Shown: positions 26,999 through 37,429 of the stretch, one piece after another
Layout of the letters: each line of letters begins with the position of its first letter
How positions within the stretch are numbered: position 1 is the stretch's first letter
Origin: Acidobacteriota bacterium
Lineage (GTDB): Bacteria; Acidobacteriota; Holophagae; Holophagales; Holophagaceae
Length of the DNA: 50,160 nucleotides
Reading direction: 5' to 3'
NCBI GenBank assembly: GCA_014189895.1
Contig: BJFQ01000009.1
Span: forward strand, 1-50,160
Notes under the pieces: generated by a model
The model's input: the letters and a program-made list of their open reading frames with translations, nothing else
What the model was told of the DNA's origin: nothing
Database searches by the model: none
Translations under genes and position numbers: made by a program

Positions 26999-28582
26999 TT
27001 AGCGAAAGCGTTGCGTTAATTGATTCCTTAGTTGCTTCGCTAAGGGATCTTTCATCACCAATAGCAGACCAAAATAAATGAGAGCACCTACGAGCACCAA
27101 GGGGAGTACTCCCGCTACAAGAGCGAGTCTCGGTTGCTCAAGGGAGAGATGAACAAAGGATTGATCTAAGGCTCGAACACAAAAGCCCATGACAAGTCCG
27201 GCTACCCCGTAACGTCCCCAGGATCGAAGGACGCGGCCATAGGGAAAACTCTGTGTGTGTCGAGGGAGACGAACCAGCAGCACCACGACACCGATGAGGC
27301 TTGAAAGGCCATTGGCCAGGGCCAACCCTTGGGTCCCCAAGGGTTGAATGAGCCAGAGGGAAAGAGCAATATTACTGACTAAGCTGATGGAGGCTGAGAT
27401 CATGGCGCCTCGATAGTCTTTGAAGGCATAGAGGGCTTGAGTCCCAATGCGTTGGGTGGAAATAAATAAAATCCCGACACATTGAAAGACCAGAGTGGAG
27501 GCGGTCCATTGAACCGCGGAGAGCGAATACGCACCCGTATAAAAAATCATACTGATAATCGGACCCGCCAAGAGGGCAAGGCCAATACTTGCAGGGATGC
27601 ACATGAGTGACGCACCGGACAAACTCGTAGCGATGGTGTCATTGACGCCGATCATATTTTTTTCTTCAGCCATACGAGCGAGGGCTGGCAGACTCACGGT
27701 GGCAATGGACATCGCAAAGAGACCTAAAATCATTTCACTCATCATGCCGCTGTTGAAGAGGACCACTTGAGCGCCTTCAGGAAGACGAGAAGCGAGGGCC
27801 GTCGAGACCAGTACATTAATCGGATAAATGCCGGCGGTAATGAGTCCCGGAGCCATGCGCTTGAGGGCCTTGAGGACCCAAGGATTTTTGAAATGTAGCC
27901 CCGGCCTAAAACGAAAACCTATTCGGAAGGCGGACGGCAAGAGTACGGCTAACTGAACGACCCCGCCCACTAAAACAGCTTGAGCACAGATCAGCGCTAC
28001 CTGGGATTCCATGAGTTCACGCCCGGTGGCTTTGATCGTGATAATCATCCATCCTGCAAAAACCATAAAAGCAAGATTCCAGAAAATAGAAACCGAGGCA
28101 GCGAGAATAAATTTACCTTTGAAATTCAGAAGGCCCGCCATTCCGGCCGTGAGGCTCACCAAAACCAGATAGGGAAACATAATGCGCGCGAGGAGGGTGG
28201 TGAGGTCGTGCTGACTGGCGTCGCGTCCCATCGTGAGCCATCCCGTAAGGGGATTCATGAAAAGCATGACGCCCATGACGACGAAGGTGAGGAGGAGTGT
28301 AAGCGTCCCGAGAAAAAAGATGCCGGTACGCACCGCCGCCTCATGACCTTCGGCCGCTTCGGTTTCGGTCAACGTCGGAACAAACGCGGCCGACATGGTG
28401 CCTTCCGCCGTGAAGCGACGAAAGAGATTCGGAAGACGAAAGGCCACGGCAAAAGCATCCGCCGCCGGACCCGCCCCGAGGAAGTGGGCTAAAAACATAC
28501 TCTGCAACAAACCCGTGAAGCGCGACAGCAGGGTCATGAGACCGACCCCCGAAGCCGAACCTAAAATTTTTTGTGGGGTCAT
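26999..28582 (-). CDS. murJ: MurJ, lipid II flippase
   Basis: A 527-residue MOP-superfamily membrane protein with about 14 helices. The N-terminal hallmark is VGLMTLLSRFTGLLQSM and RLPNLFRRFTAEGTMSAAFVP, where the arginines and Asp line the central cavity that carries lipid II across the inner membrane. The ATG at 28582 matches the family start (MTPQKILGSASG); the longer frame would run into tRNA-Thr. It is downstream of nusB and tRNA-Thr on the same strand. Confidence 0.95.
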   Translation of the reverse strand: MTPQKILGSASGVGLMTLLSRFTGLLQSMFLAHFLGAGPAADAFAVAFRLPNLFRRFTAEGTMSAAFVPTLTETEAAEGHEAAVRTGIFFLGTLTLLLTFVVMGVMLFMNPLTGWLTMGRDASQHDLTTLLARIMFPYLVLVSLTAGMAGLLNFKGKFILAASVSIFWNLAFMVFAGWMIITIKATGRELMESQVALICAQAVLVGGVVQLAVLLPSAFRIGFRFRPGLHFKNPWVLKALKRMAPGLITAGIYPINVLVSTALASRLPEGAQVVLFNSGMMSEMILGLFAMSIATVSLPALARMAEEKNMIGVNDTIATSLSGASLMCIPASIGLALLAGPIISMIFYTGAYSLSAVQWTASTLVFQCVGILFISTQRIGTQALYAFKDYRGAMISASISLVSNIALSLWLIQPLGTQGLALANGLSSLIGVVVLLVRLPRHTQSFPYGRVLRSWGRYGVAGLVMGFCVRALDQSFVHLSLEQPRLALVAGVLPLVLVGALIYFGLLLVMKDPLAKQLRNQLTQRFR

Positions 28583-28605
28583 GAGGGGTAGGTTCCCTAA
28601 AGAAG

Positions 28606-28681
28606 TGGAGCCCGCAGCCGGGATTGAACCAGCGACATCGAGTTTACAAAACTCGCGCTCTACCAACTGAGCTATGCGGGC
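28606..28681 (-). tRNA. tRNA-Thr (anticodon UGU)
   Basis: A 76-base tRNA with acceptor GCCCGCA pairing to TGCGGGC and an encoded CCA. The D-arm reads AGCTCAGTTGGTAGAGC and the T-arm GGTTCAATCC. The anticodon loop TTTGTAA presents UGU, decoding ACA-type threonine. It lies between nusB and murJ on the same strand; the start of murJ is 23 bases away. Confidence 0.97.
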
Positions 28682-28750
28682 CTAGAGAGGGCTCTTTATT
28701 TATTTTGACGTCCCCGCTGCAAATCATCAAGAAAACCTTCCAAGCTGACA

Positions 28751-29239
28751 CTAAGTAGGGTTTTCCACCGAGGGAGGCGTTGGGGGCTCGGAATCTGTTT
28801 TCGATTTTGATCGACGACGGACCACAGTGTCGTTCGGCCGAAAATGCTTGCGAGCCGAATCCAAAATGCCGTTGAGAAATTGAGTGCTATCCGGGTCGCT
28901 GAATTCTTTGGCGATCTCGAGGGACTCATTGATGATGATGGGATAGGGAATATCGGGGCAGTGCATGAGTTCATAGAGCCCTAAGCGTAATAAATTACGG
29001 TCGACGACGACCATGCGGGCAATTTTCCAATGCTCCGCAAAATTCTGGATCATCTGGTCGATGATTTCATGATGCTGATGAACGCCGAGGACCAGGGTCT
29101 TGGCGTTCGCAAAGGCTTCTTGATTGAGATCCTGAATCGTTTTGAATCCTTGAAAAACTTCTTCAGGCAGATATTCGTTGACGTCCATGGCGTAGAGCAT
29201 TTGGAGGGCATACTCGCGCCCGCGTCGTCTAATGCCCAT
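28751..29239 (-). CDS. nusB: NusB, transcription antitermination factor
   Basis: A 162-residue all-helical NusB, which with NusE helps antitermination of rRNA operons. The N-terminal RRRGREYALQMLYAMD and the C-terminal-half PYPIIINESLEIAKEFSDPDSTQFLNGILD are typical. An extra ~25-residue Ser/Thr/Pro-rich tail follows. It overlaps the end of ribH by 11 bases, so the two are coupled; the ribH-nusB order is common in many bacteria. Confidence 0.95.
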   Translation of the reverse strand: MGIRRRGREYALQMLYAMDVNEYLPEEVFQGFKTIQDLNQEAFANAKTLVLGVHQHHEIIDQMIQNFAEHWKIARMVVVDRNLLRLGLYELMHCPDIPYPIIINESLEIAKEFSDPDSTQFLNGILDSARKHFRPNDTVVRRRSKSKTDSEPPTPPSVENPT

Positions 29240-29711
29240 ACATACGTCCGTCCCGTTTGACTTGAATCATTTCAAGGAGCGCGGACATGGCTTCCCATCC
29301 TTTATTGTTTTCATTTTTCTGAGCCCGGGCTTCAGCTTGCTCGAGCGTATGGACGGTGAGGATGCCACAGGTGAGGGGTAGGGGTCCTTCGAGAGCCAAG
29401 GTCTGAACGGCCTGCATGACGGAATGCGTTAAGACGTCAAAATGGGGCGTGTCGCCTTGGACAATACACCCCAACAAGAGAAGGCCTGCATGGCGTTCTT
29501 CTTTCATGATCCATTGGGCGGCCTGAGGGATTTCAAAGGAGCCTGGGACGCGAAAGACGTCTAGTTGACTCGCCTGACCGCCGGTACGAATGAGGTAGTC
29601 TTGAGCTCCCTGAATCAGTCCATCCACAATAGGGCTGTGCCAACGACCTGCGATGAGGGCATAGCGGTCCTGAGGAAGACTTTGACCTTTGAACTCTAAG
29701 AATGTTTTCAT
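29229..29711 (-). CDS. ribH: RibH, lumazine synthase
   Basis: A 160-residue 6,7-dimethyl-8-ribityllumazine synthase, which condenses 5-amino-6-ribitylaminouracil with dihydroxybutanone phosphate in riboflavin synthesis. The active-site segments are VFRVPGSFEIPQAA, and LLGCIVQGDTPHFD with the catalytic His. Length is normal. No FMN riboswitch was recognised in the 106-base gap upstream, and the other rib genes are not in the window. It leads the ribH-nusB operon. Confidence 0.95.
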   Translation of the reverse strand: MKTFLEFKGQSLPQDRYALIAGRWHSPIVDGLIQGAQDYLIRTGGQASQLDVFRVPGSFEIPQAAQWIMKEERHAGLLLLGCIVQGDTPHFDVLTHSVMQAVQTLALEGPLPLTCGILTVHTLEQAEARAQKNENNKGWEAMSALLEMIQVKRDGRMYGH

Positions 29712-29817
29712 TCAACCCCCCGCAAGGTGTCTGAAGGTTCATTCTATCACACGCTAGAGTTTGCTTCGCACTCCTCGCATAATAGAGAGATCGGATTTCG
29801 ACTCTTGGAGGATCCCC

Positions 29818-32067
29818 TTGGCTCAAATTGAATCCACGGTTGCCTTTGTCTCGCATGCTTATACGCAGATGACCCAACGGTTGACGGTGGTCCGTGCGCG
29901 CTTAGGAAAACCGCTGACGCTCGCCGAAAAAATTGTTTATAGTCATGTCGATGATCCCGGTAGTCAAGCGCTTGAGCGCGGCAAATCCTATCTGATGTTG
30001 CGTCCCGATCGCGTGGCCATGCAAGATGCCACGGCGCAGATGGCCCTCCTTCAATTCATGTCATCCGGTCTTTCTGAAGCCGCCGTGCCGAGTACCGTGC
30101 ACTGTGATCATTTGATTCAAGCCGAGGTCGGTCGCGAAGCCGATTTACTCAAAGCCCAAACGGACAATAAAGAAGTTTATGATTTTCTCGAATCTGTTTG
30201 TCAAAAATATCAACTCGGTTTCTGGCGACCGGGTAGTGGCATCATCCACCAAGTCGTTCTTGAGAACTACGCATTTCCCGGGGGTCTCATGATCGGCACT
30301 GATTCCCACACCCCGAACGCGGGGGGACTAGGCATGGTCGCCATTGGCGTGGGCGGAGCCGACGCGGTCGATGTGATGGCCGGCATGCCCTGGGAACTAA
30401 AAGCCCCCAAAGTGATTGGGGTGAAATTAACCGGACAACTCAAGGGATGGACCTCGCCTAAAGATGTGATTTTGAAACTCGCCGGCATTCTCACCGTCAA
30501 AGGGGGAACCGGCGCCATCGTGGAGTATTTCGGTCCCGGCGTGGCGAGTATTTCCTGCACGGGTATGGGAACGATTTGTAACATGGGAGCTGAAATTGGA
30601 GCGACTACGTCACTCTTTCCTTTCAATCACCGTATGGGCGACTATTTGAAAGCCACCGGACGCGCCGATTTAGCCGCGCTCGCCGAACAACATCAATCCC
30701 TCTTATCCGCCGATGAAGGATGTACCTACGATCAAGTGATCGACATTGATCTCGATACGCTCGAACCTCATATTAATGGACCCTTCACGCCGGACTTAGC
30801 TTGGCCGCTTTCGAAATTTGCTCAAGCCGTTCGCGAGAAGGGCTATCCCGAAGAACTCAAAGTCGGACTCATCGGTTCCTGCACCAATTCAAGTTACGAA
30901 GATATGGCCCGCTCCGCGCATGTGGCGCAACAAGCCCTCGATCACGGATTGCAAACGAAAGCGGAATTTACGGTCACGCCCGGAAGTGAACAGATTCGAG
31001 CCACCATTGCTCGCGATGGTCAGTTAGCAACCTTCGAGAAAGTCGGCGGCGTCGTTTTAGCCAATGCTTGCGGCCCCTGTATTGGCCAATGGAAACGCCA
31101 TAAAGTCACAAAAGGCGAAAAGAATTCGATCATTACTTCTTTCAATCGCAACTTTGCGGCGCGTAACGACGGCAATGCGGAGACCCATGCGTTTGTGGCC
31201 TCTCCTGAAATCGTCACTGCGCTCTCAATCGCCGGACGACTTACTTTTAATCCCGAGACAGATTCCCTCACGGGTGCCGACGGTCAATCCTTTAAATTAA
31301 AATCACCTTATGGCGACGAACTTCCTCAGAAAGGTTTTGATGCGGGTCAAGTGACCTACCAAGCACCTTCGGCATCAGGAACTTCGACGCAAGTGAAGGT
31401 GAGTCCGACGAGCGAACGTCTTCAGTTGCTCCACCCTTTCCCCAAATGGTCAGGAAAAGATTTTGATCGTCTCCCCATGCTCTTGAAAGCGAAAGGGAAA
31501 TGCACGACGGATCATATTTCTATGGCGGGACCTTGGCTCAAATTCCGAGGCCACCTCGATAACATCTCCAATAATCTCTTTATTGGGGCCATTAACTTTT
31601 TCAACGGGAAAGCCAATGCCGTGAAAGACCAACTCTCCGGCGAATACCTCGAAGTCCCTGCGGCGGCCCGTCATTACAAGCAAGAAGGCCTCGGCTGGGT
31701 GGTTTTCGGAGATGAAAACTACGGCGAAGGAAGTTCTCGTGAGCACGCGGCCATGGAACCTCGCCATCTCGGCGGTCTCGCCATCATCGTCAAGAGTTTT
31801 GCTCGTATTCATGAAACCAATTTAAAAAAACAAGGGCTGCTTCCGCTGACGTTTGTTCACGCATCGGATTACGACAAGGTACAAGAAGATGATCGCGTCT
31901 CTATTTCGGGGATCGCGACGCTCGCACCGGGTGTTCCCTTGACGCTCACGCTGCATCATGCCGATGGATCTTTAGATACGTTCCCCGTCGCTCATACCTA
32001 TAATCTTGGACAAATCGAATGGTTCAAGGCGGGAAGTGCTTTGAATCTCATGGGCCAAAAGGCATAA
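29818..32067 (+). CDS. acn: Aconitate hydratase, mitochondrial type
   Basis: A 749-residue aconitase that interconverts citrate and isocitrate in the TCA cycle. It matches the mitochondrial ACO2 class rather than AcnA or Acn[46 protein letters not shown]. The three cluster cysteines are in [10 protein letters not shown] and [10 protein letters not shown]. The C-terminal swivel domain has [15 protein letters not shown] with catalytic Ser. The start is most likely TTG at 29818, seven bases after GGAGG; the family start matches this (LAQIESTV), and there is no in-frame ATG nearby. A bidirectional terminator follows directly. Confidence 0.96.
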   Translation: MAQIESTVAFVSHAYTQMTQRLTVVRARLGKPLTLAEKIVYSHVDDPGSQALERGKSYLMLRPDRVAMQDATAQMALLQFMSSGLSEAAVPSTVHCDHLIQAEVGREADLLKAQTDNKEVYDFLESVCQKYQLGFWRPGSGIIHQVVLENYAFPGGLMIGTDSHTPNAGGLGMVAIGVGGADAVDVMAGMPWELKAPKVIGVKLTGQLKGWTSPKDVILKLAGILTVKGGTGAIVEYFGPGVASISCTGMGTICNMGAEIGATTSLFPFNHRMGDYLKATGRADLAALAEQHQSLLSADEGCTYDQVIDIDLDTLEPHINGPFTPDLAWPLSKFAQAVREKGYPEELKVGLIGSCTNSSYEDMARSAHVAQQALDHGLQTKAEFTVTPGSEQIRATIARDGQLATFEKVGGVVLANACGPCIGQWKRHKVTKGEKNSIITSFNRNFAARNDGNAETHAFVASPEIVTALSIAGRLTFNPETDSLTGADGQSFKLKSPYGDELPQKGFDAGQVTYQAPSASGTSTQVKVSPTSERLQLLHPFPKWSGKDFDRLPMLLKAKGKCTTDHISMAGPWLKFRGHLDNISNNLFIGAINFFNGKANAVKDQLSGEYLEVPAAARHYKQEGLGWVVFGDENYGEGSSREHAAMEPRHLGGLAIIVKSFARIHETNLKKQGLLPLTFVHASDYDKVQEDDRVSISGIATLAPGVPLTLTLHHADGSLDTFPVAHTYNLGQIEWFKAGSALNLMGQKA

Positions 32068-32097
32068 AAAAAGGACCTCCGAAGAGGTCCTTTTTTT
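32066..32097. terminator. Bidirectional Rho-independent terminator
   Basis: A 14-bp stem (32066-32079 with 32084-32097) closes a CGAA loop, with an A-run and T-run at its foot. It begins inside the aconitase stop codon and separates aconitase from the convergent cold-shock gene, so it can stop both. The loop and overall design match the terminator at 3526-3557. Confidence 0.93.
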
Positions 32098-32111
32098 TAC
32101 CGCGTCAGCAA

Positions 32112-32315
32112 TTATACTTTGTTGACGTTGGTGGCTTGGGGGCCTTTTTGGCCTTGGCCAACTTCAAAGCTCACTCGTTGGTTTTCATCGAGGGTTTTGA
32201 AGCCCGTGCCTTGAATGGCAGTGTGATGAACGAAGAGATCGGCTCCGCCTTCATCGGGGGTAATGAAACCAAAACCCTTGTCGGCGTTGAACCACTTGAC
32301 AGTTCCTTGCGGCAT
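32112..32315 (-). CDS. csp: Cold-shock domain protein (CspA family)
   Basis: A 67-residue single OB-fold RNA/DNA-binding protein. Both RNA-binding motifs are present: RNP1 KGFGFI and RNP2 DLFVHH. The start is an ATG with an AAAGGA site. The gene is preceded by a promoter candidate at 32420-32446, leaving an untranslated leader of about 100 bases, as is common for cold-inducible csp genes. Its stop faces aconitase across the shared terminator. Confidence 0.97.
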   Translation of the reverse strand: MPQGTVKWFNADKGFGFITPDEGGADLFVHHTAIQGTGFKTLDENQRVSFEVGQGQKGPQATNVNKV

Positions 32316-32700
32316 AAATTATTCCTTTGTACTACCTGGTGATAAGAACGCACAACTTCCACCCAGGCTAGGAATCTATGCATATAAGCTAGTCATCAAC
32401 TGAGATGGTAGCCATTTCTAGTATAGGGTCGGAGCCTTTAAATCAAGGCATTCGATTGTTCTCGGATTATCTAAATGCACTTATATATGATCTTAGTGAT
32501 AACCCTCTCCACCATAAAATCGACATCTTCTAGGTTCTTTTGCGAGTCATTAACGCCCCCAGTGTCCTCATGTCGTCCGACTCCTAGGACTGCCCAGCGC
32601 GCCGACGTCCATAATCTTAGGCGGATAAACCCTCCCTTCCATTTGCTAAAGTATTAGATAACCACCACTTAACCATCCACTCTTTTGATTTAGGATCGGC
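32316..32700. other. 385-base gap between csp and sdhC
   Basis: This is the longest stretch without a convincing gene. It should hold the divergent promoters of csp (minus) and the sdh operon (plus). The csp leader of about 100 bases occupies its left end. An open frame of 60 codons at 32475-32657 has no ribosome site and no recognisable sequence and is not called. Near sdhC the only clear signal is AGGA before the ATG. I saw no small RNA structure that I can defend. Confidence 0.6.
32420..32446 (-). promoter_or_regulatory. Candidate sigma-70 promoter of csp
   Basis: On the minus strand TATACT (32420-32425) is a good -10 box and TTGATT (32441-32446) a fair -35 box. The spacer is 15 bases, shorter than the usual 17, so the -35 element is less certain than the -10. 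Transcription would start near 32412, about 97 bases before the csp start. Confidence 0.4.
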
Positions 32701-33417
32701 ATGACCTCGTCGCGCTTTTCTCAGTCCTCGATCGGGCAAAAGATCATCATGGCCGTGACGGGCATTTTATTAGTGCTCTTTGTTTTAATTCATATGTTGG
32801 GCAATCTTCAGCTTTATGCCAATGACGGGGGGCAAGCCCTTAATGCGTATGCCCAGATGCTTCATGATCTCGCCGGCGGTTACGGAATTTGGATCGCTCG
32901 AGGAGGGCTCTTGCTTCTCGTAGCCCTTCATATTTGGTCGGCTTTACAACTGACCTTAATGAATCGAAGAGCTCGACCCATTGATTATGAACAACATGCG
33001 TATAAAGAATCTACCTGGGCGGGAAGAGGGATGCGCATCAGCGGCATCATCGTAGCCGTCTTTATCGTCTTCCATTTGCTTCACCTGACGGCTGGAAAAA
33101 TCATCCTTCCCGCACTCAATATTCCGCTGCTTGCGGATGGCGGTATGAATGTATTTGCCAATGTCGTCCAGAGTTTCCAAATCAAGTGGGTGGCGGGGTT
33201 TTATATCGCCTCCATGCTCGCCTTAGCCCCTCATTTAGCCCACGGTATTTGGAGTTTGCTTCAAACCTTAGGCCTTTCACATCCCAATTTCAATGCCACA
33301 CGTAAGCTCATTGCCGGGTTACTGACGGCCCTCATCATTTTGGCGAATATTTCCTTCCCGATTGCCGTTCAATTAGGTCGCGTGACCCTCCCTTCCTCCC
33401 TCGTGAGTTCCCGATGA
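32701..33417 (+). CDS. sdhC: SdhC, succinate dehydrogenase cytochrome b558 subunit
   Basis: A 238-residue membrane anchor with about five helices, of the cytochrome b558 family that binds two haems b (type B complex II). Candidate haem ligands are His in [25 protein letters not shown] and LAPHLAHG. No separate sdhD is present, as expected for this type. An AGGA site precedes the ATG. The stop overlaps sdhA by four bases (ATGA), so the operon is translationally coupled. Confidence 0.93.
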   Translation: MTSSRFSQSSIGQKIIMAVTGILLVLFVLIHMLGNLQLYANDGGQALNAYAQMLHDLAGGYGIWIARGGLLLLVALHIWSALQLTLMNRRARPIDYEQHAYKESTWAGRGMRISGIIVAVFIVFHLLHLTAGKIILPALNIPLLADGGMNVFANVVQSFQIKWVAGFYIASMLALAPHLAHGIWSLLQTLGLSHPNFNATRKLIAGLLTALIILANISFPIAVQLGRVTLPSSLVSSR

Positions 33418-35333
33418 AGCTTGATCCTAGAATTCCTACCGGCCCCTTGACGGAAAAATGGAGCCATTATCGCGAGCATGTAAAACTTGTTTCCCCAGGG
33501 AATAAGCGTAAGTATAAAGTTCTGGTGGTGGGTTCTGGTTTGGCCGGAGCATCCGCTGCGGCAAGTTTAGGTGAACTCGGTTACCAGGTGGAATGTTTTT
33601 GTTATCAGGATTCTCCTCGTCGCGCGCACTCCATTGCCGCTCAAGGAGGCATCAACGCCGCGAAAAATTATCACAATGATGGCGACAGTGTTTTCCGACT
33701 CTTTTACGACACCATCAAGGGCGGTGATTTCCGGGCTCGTGAAGCCAATGTGTACCGATTAGCACAAACCTCGGTTCATATCATTGATCAATGCGTCGCT
33801 CAGGGCGTTCCCTTTGCCCGTGAATACGGCGGCTTGCTCGATAATCGTTCTTTCGGCGGCGCCCAAGTGAGCCGTACGTTCTATGCGCGAGGTCAGACCG
33901 GCCAGCAACTGCTGATCGGCGCTTATCAAGCCCTCGAACGTCAGATTGGTCTAGGGACCGTTAAGATGTTCGCTCGCCATGAAATGCTCGAACTCATTGT
34001 GGTGGACGGCGTTGCCAAAGGCATCGTGGTTCGTGACATGGTCAGCGGAAAAATTGAAAGCCACATGGCGGACGCCGTGTGTCTTGCTTCTGGCGGCTAC
34101 GGCAATGTGTTTTATTTATCAACGAATGCCAAAGGCTGTAACACCACCGCGAATTGGCGTGCGTATAAAAAAGGGGCAGCCTTTGCCAATCCTTGCTACA
34201 CCCAAATTCATCCCACCTGTATTCCGGTCAGCGGCGACCACCAATCCAAATTAACCCTCATGTCCGAATCCCTTCGTAACGATGGACGGGTCTGGGTACC
34301 CAAACGTAAAGAAGATTGCGGTAAACATCCTTCCGAGATTCCCGAAGTGGATCGGGATTATTACCTCGAACGCAAATACCCGAGTTACGGCAATCTTGCG
34401 CCTCGTGATATCTCCTCGAGGTCGGCCAAAGAAGTCTGTGACGAAGGTCGCGGCGTCGGTCCTACCGGTTTAGGGGTCTACCTCGACTTCGCGGACTCTA
34501 TTCGTCGCTTAGGTAAGCCTAAGATTCAAGAAAAGTACGGCAATCTTTTTGAGATGTATGAGCGCATCACGGATGAAAATCCCTACGAAGTTCCCATGCG
34601 TATTTATCCGGCGGTGCATTACACCATGGGCGGTCTCTGGGTGGACTATGAACTCATGAGCACGATCCCAGGCCTCTTTGTGCTGGGGGAAGCCAACTTT
34701 AGTGACCACGGCGCTAATCGTCTAGGCGCTTCGGCTCTCATGCAAGGTCTCGCCGATGGTTATTTTGTCTTGCCGTACACCCTAGGAAATTATTTAGCCA
34801 ACGTCAAACCCACCGATCGTCCCTCTGCGGATCATGCCGAGGTCAAAAAAGCTGAACAAGCGGTTCAAAGTCGCATTGAAAAATTATTATCCATTAAAGG
34901 CAAAACAACGCCGGCTCATTTTCATCGCGAACTCGGAAAAATTATCTGGGATTATTGCGGTATGGCACGCAATGAAGCCGGGCTTAAAAAAGCCATTAGC
35001 CTCGTGCAGGATCTCAAGAAGCGATTTTGGTCCGATGTCTCTGTCCCCGGTACCGGAGCTTCGCTCAATCAGGCCCTTGAGCACGCGGGTCGGGTGGCGG
35101 ACTTCATTGAACTGGGAGAACTCATGTGTCGCGATGCGCTGCAACGAAGCGAATCCTGCGGAGGTCACTTCCGTGAGGAATGGCAGACCTCCGACGGCGA
35201 AGCCAAACGCGATGATGATCGTTTCTGTCATGTCGCGGCCTGGGAATATCAAGGCGAATCCCAAGATCCGCTTCGCCACGAAGAACCTCTTCATTTTGAA
35301 AACGTCGAACTCGCGACGCGTAGTTATAAATAA
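33414..35333 (+). CDS. sdhA: SdhA, succinate dehydrogenase flavoprotein subunit
   Basis: A 639-residue flavoprotein that oxidises succinate. The Rossmann motif is [15 protein letters not shown], the covalently FAD-bound His is in [11 protein letters not shown], and the substrate loop includes [11 protein letters not shown] and [13 protein letters not shown]. Length and motifs fit the B. subtilis/Wolinella-like group that pairs with a single cytochrome b subunit. It could also act as a fumarate reductase. It follows sdhC with a four-base overlap, and sdhB follows after 11 bases. Confidence 0.97.
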   Translation: MKLDPRIPTGPLTEKWSHYREHVKLVSPGNKRKYKVLVVGSGLAGASAAASLGELGYQVECFCYQDSPRRAHSIAAQGGINAAKNYHNDGDSVFRLFYDTIKGGDFRAREANVYRLAQTSVHIIDQCVAQGVPFAREYGGLLDNRSFGGAQVSRTFYARGQTGQQLLIGAYQALERQIGLGTVKMFARHEMLELIVVDGVAKGIVVRDMVSGKIESHMADAVCLASGGYGNVFYLSTNAKGCNTTANWRAYKKGAAFANPCYTQIHPTCIPVSGDHQSKLTLMSESLRNDGRVWVPKRKEDCGKHPSEIPEVDRDYYLERKYPSYGNLAPRDISSRSAKEVCDEGRGVGPTGLGVYLDFADSIRRLGKPKIQEKYGNLFEMYERITDENPYEVPMRIYPAVHYTMGGLWVDYELMSTIPGLFVLGEANFSDHGANRLGASALMQGLADGYFVLPYTLGNYLANVKPTDRPSADHAEVKKAEQAVQSRIEKLLSIKGKTTPAHFHRELGKIIWDYCGMARNEAGLKKAISLVQDLKKRFWSDVSVPGTGASLNQALEHAGRVADFIELGELMCRDALQRSESCGGHFREEWQTSDGEAKRDDDRFCHVAAWEYQGESQDPLRHEEPLHFENVELATRSYK

Positions 35334-35344
35334 GGAAACTTCCG

Positions 35345-36115
35345 ATGAAACTCAAACTTAAAGTCTGGCGCCAACCCGATGCCCACACCCCGGGCCGTAT
35401 GGTGGACTACACGGCAGAAGCTCAGCCGGACATGTCGTTTCTCGAAATGCTGGATGTCGTCAATGAAGGACTGATCCAGAAGGGACAAGAACCCATTGCC
35501 TTTGATCATGATTGTCGGGAAGGAATTTGTGGCTCGTGCTCGATGGTCATTAACGGACGTCCGCATGGACCCCGTGATCGTACGACGACCTGCCAACTCC
35601 ACATGCGAAGTTTTAACGATGGCGATACGGTGGTCATCGAACCGTGGCGCTCGTCGGCGTTCCCCATTCAAAAAGATCTGGTCTGTGACCGCAGTTCCTT
35701 TGACCGTATTATTGCCTCGGGTGGCTTTATTTCTGCACCTACCGGCAGTGCCCCTGATGCCAATGCCTTACCCATTCGAAAATCCGATGCCGATCGTGCT
35801 TTTGATGCGGCGGCTTGTATTGGATGCGGCGCCTGTGTGGCGGCTTGCCCGAATGCCTCGGCTATGCTTTTTGTCTCCGCGAAGATTTCTCATTTAGGTA
35901 AACTTCCCCAAGGTCAACCGGAACGTTATTCACGCGCACTCAGCATGGTCGAACAAATGGATGCCGAAGGTTTTGGTTCCTGTACGAATCACGGAGAGTG
36001 CGAGGCCGCGTGCCCCAAGGGGATCAGCGTGGAGAACATTGCTCAAATGAATCGCGATTTCCTAAAAGCATCGGTGTCGCAGCGACCTGAAGTGGCTTCC
36101 GGCGGCGCTGGTTAA
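35345..36115 (+). CDS. sdhB: SdhB, succinate dehydrogenase iron-sulfur subunit
   Basis: A 256-residue iron-sulfur protein. The plant-type 2Fe-2S ligands are in [16 protein letters not shown] and the later TTCQL; the 4Fe-4S ligands are in [12 protein letters not shown]; the third cluster is in [14 protein letters not shown]. It passes electrons from SdhA to the haems of SdhC. The stop overlaps the convergent AmpG-like gene by four bases. Confidence 0.97.
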   Translation: MKLKLKVWRQPDAHTPGRMVDYTAEAQPDMSFLEMLDVVNEGLIQKGQEPIAFDHDCREGICGSCSMVINGRPHGPRDRTTTCQLHMRSFNDGDTVVIEPWRSSAFPIQKDLVCDRSSFDRIIASGGFISAPTGSAPDANALPIRKSDADRAFDAAACIGCGACVAACPNASAMLFVSAKISHLGKLPQGQPERYSRALSMVEQMDAEGFGSCTNHGECEAACPKGISVENIAQMNRDFLKASVSQRPEVASGGAG

Positions 36116-37407
36116 ATCGTTTTCCTTTGATGTTTTTCAGCTCTCCACGTGAGCAGTAAAACTGGTAATCCTAGGATCGCCGTGAAGATAAAGAAGGGTG
36201 CGTACCCCCAATGGGATACATACACGCCGGAGAATCCGGCTAGAAACCGTGGAACTAGTTGCATCAACGACGCTAAGATCGCATATTGCGTGGCGGTATG
36301 CTTGGCATGGGTCAAGGAAGAGAGATAGGCAATGAACGCGGCACTCGCAATGCCCGAAGAAAGATTATCTACGGAGACGACGAGCATGAGGGCCGTCAGA
36401 TTATGACCCCAATGACTTAAACCGGCGTAGAAGAGGTTGCTTCCCGCCGCCAGAATTGCGCCCACGGTCAGCATGCGGGGAATGCCGAAGCGAAGCGAGA
36501 GGACACCGCCTAAATACGTGCCCCCAATGGTCATGATCACCCCATAAATCTTACTCACGGTGGCGACTTCTTGTTTAGTAAAGCCTAATGATTGATAAAA
36601 GTTATAAGCCATGGCGCCCATGACGACATCGCTAATGCGATAAATCGAGATCAAAGCCAAAATCCAGATCGCTTGTTGTTGATAGCGGCGAAGAAAATCG
36701 GCAAAAGGATTCACTAGGGCTTCTTTGAGCCAATCCCAAAACCGGCCAACGCGAATCCGTTCTTGCGCGAGGGGTTCAGGAGAGCAGAGCACCGTCACGA
36801 TTCCCACCAACATGGAGATCGCCATTACGACATATCCAAAACGCCACGCGGCGTGATCATATCCTTCCACCTGCTGCTGCCAGGCGGTTATCCAAAGTAA
36901 ACCTGCACCCGACCAAATCATGGCCAGGCGGTAACCCGCTTGATAGGAGGCCGCCAGGATACCTTGCTCATTGGACGGAGCCGATTCAATTCGGTAGGCA
37001 TCCAAAGCAATATCTTGCGTCGCGGCGGCAAAGGCGACCACCAAGGTGCAACTGATGACGGCCATGAGTTGGGTGACGGGATGAAACCAACCGATGCCAA
37101 AGAGTCCTGCTGCGATCAGCACTTGCGTCGCGAGCAACCAGCTTCGTCGCTGACCTAGGAGTCGACTCAAGAACGGAAGGGGTAATTGATCGACGAGCGG
37201 CGACCACATCCACTTGACCGCATAGGCCAAGGAGACCCAAGATAAAAAACCAATCGTGGAGACATTGACCCCCGCTTCACTCAAGCGGAAGAAAAGAGAT
37301 CCCGCCACTAAGAGATAAGGAAGTCCCGCCGCAAAGCCCAGTAATAAAATACGAAGGCTCGTCCCTTTGAAATATAAAGACCACGTGGGAGAGGGGGCAG
37401 GCGACAT
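36112..37407 (-). CDS. ampG: AmpG-like muropeptide permease (MFS)
   Basis: A 431-residue MFS transporter with 12 or so helices. It matches AmpG, which imports anhydromuropeptides for cell wall recycling: [55 protein letters not shown] and [12 protein letters not shown] all follow the E. coli pattern. The inserted loop after helix 6 is longer. It is probably the last gene of a minus-strand run (unknown-lgt-rluD-ampG), starting 22 bases from the rluD stop. Confidence 0.87.
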   Translation of the reverse strand: MSPAPSPTWSLYFKGTSLRILLLGFAAGLPYLLVAGSLFFRLSEAGVNVSTIGFLSWVSLAYAVKWMWSPLVDQLPLPFLSRLLGQRRSWLLATQVLIAAGLFGIGWFHPVTQLMAVISCTLVVAFAAATQDIALDAYRIESAPSNEQGILAASYQAGYRLAMIWSGAGLLWITAWQQQVEGYDHAAWRFGYVVMAISMLVGIVTVLCSPEPLAQERIRVGRFWDWLKEALVNPFADFLRRYQQQAIWILALISIYRISDVVMGAMAYNFYQSLGFTKQEVATVSKIYGVIMTIGGTYLGGVLSLRFGIPRMLTVGAILAAGSNLFYAGLSHWGHNLTALMLVVSVDNLSSGIASAAFIAYLSSLTHAKHTATQYAILASLMQLVPRFLAGFSGVYVSHWGYAPFFIFTAILGLPVLLLTWRAEKHQRKTI

Positions 37408-37429
37408 GCTTTATATTATCGACTGAGTA

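Noticed and set aside
27980-28492. 170-codon open frame on the plus strand, within murJ
   Set aside because: It is fully antisense to murJ, low in complexity (Lys/Glu/Arg/Gly-rich) and has no ribosome site.
32475-32657. 60-codon open frame between csp and sdhC
   Set aside because: No ribosome site and no recognisable protein sequence; probably chance.
34834-35361. 175-codon open frame on the plus strand, within sdhA
   Set aside because: It overlaps the well-supported SdhA in another frame and shows no family pattern.
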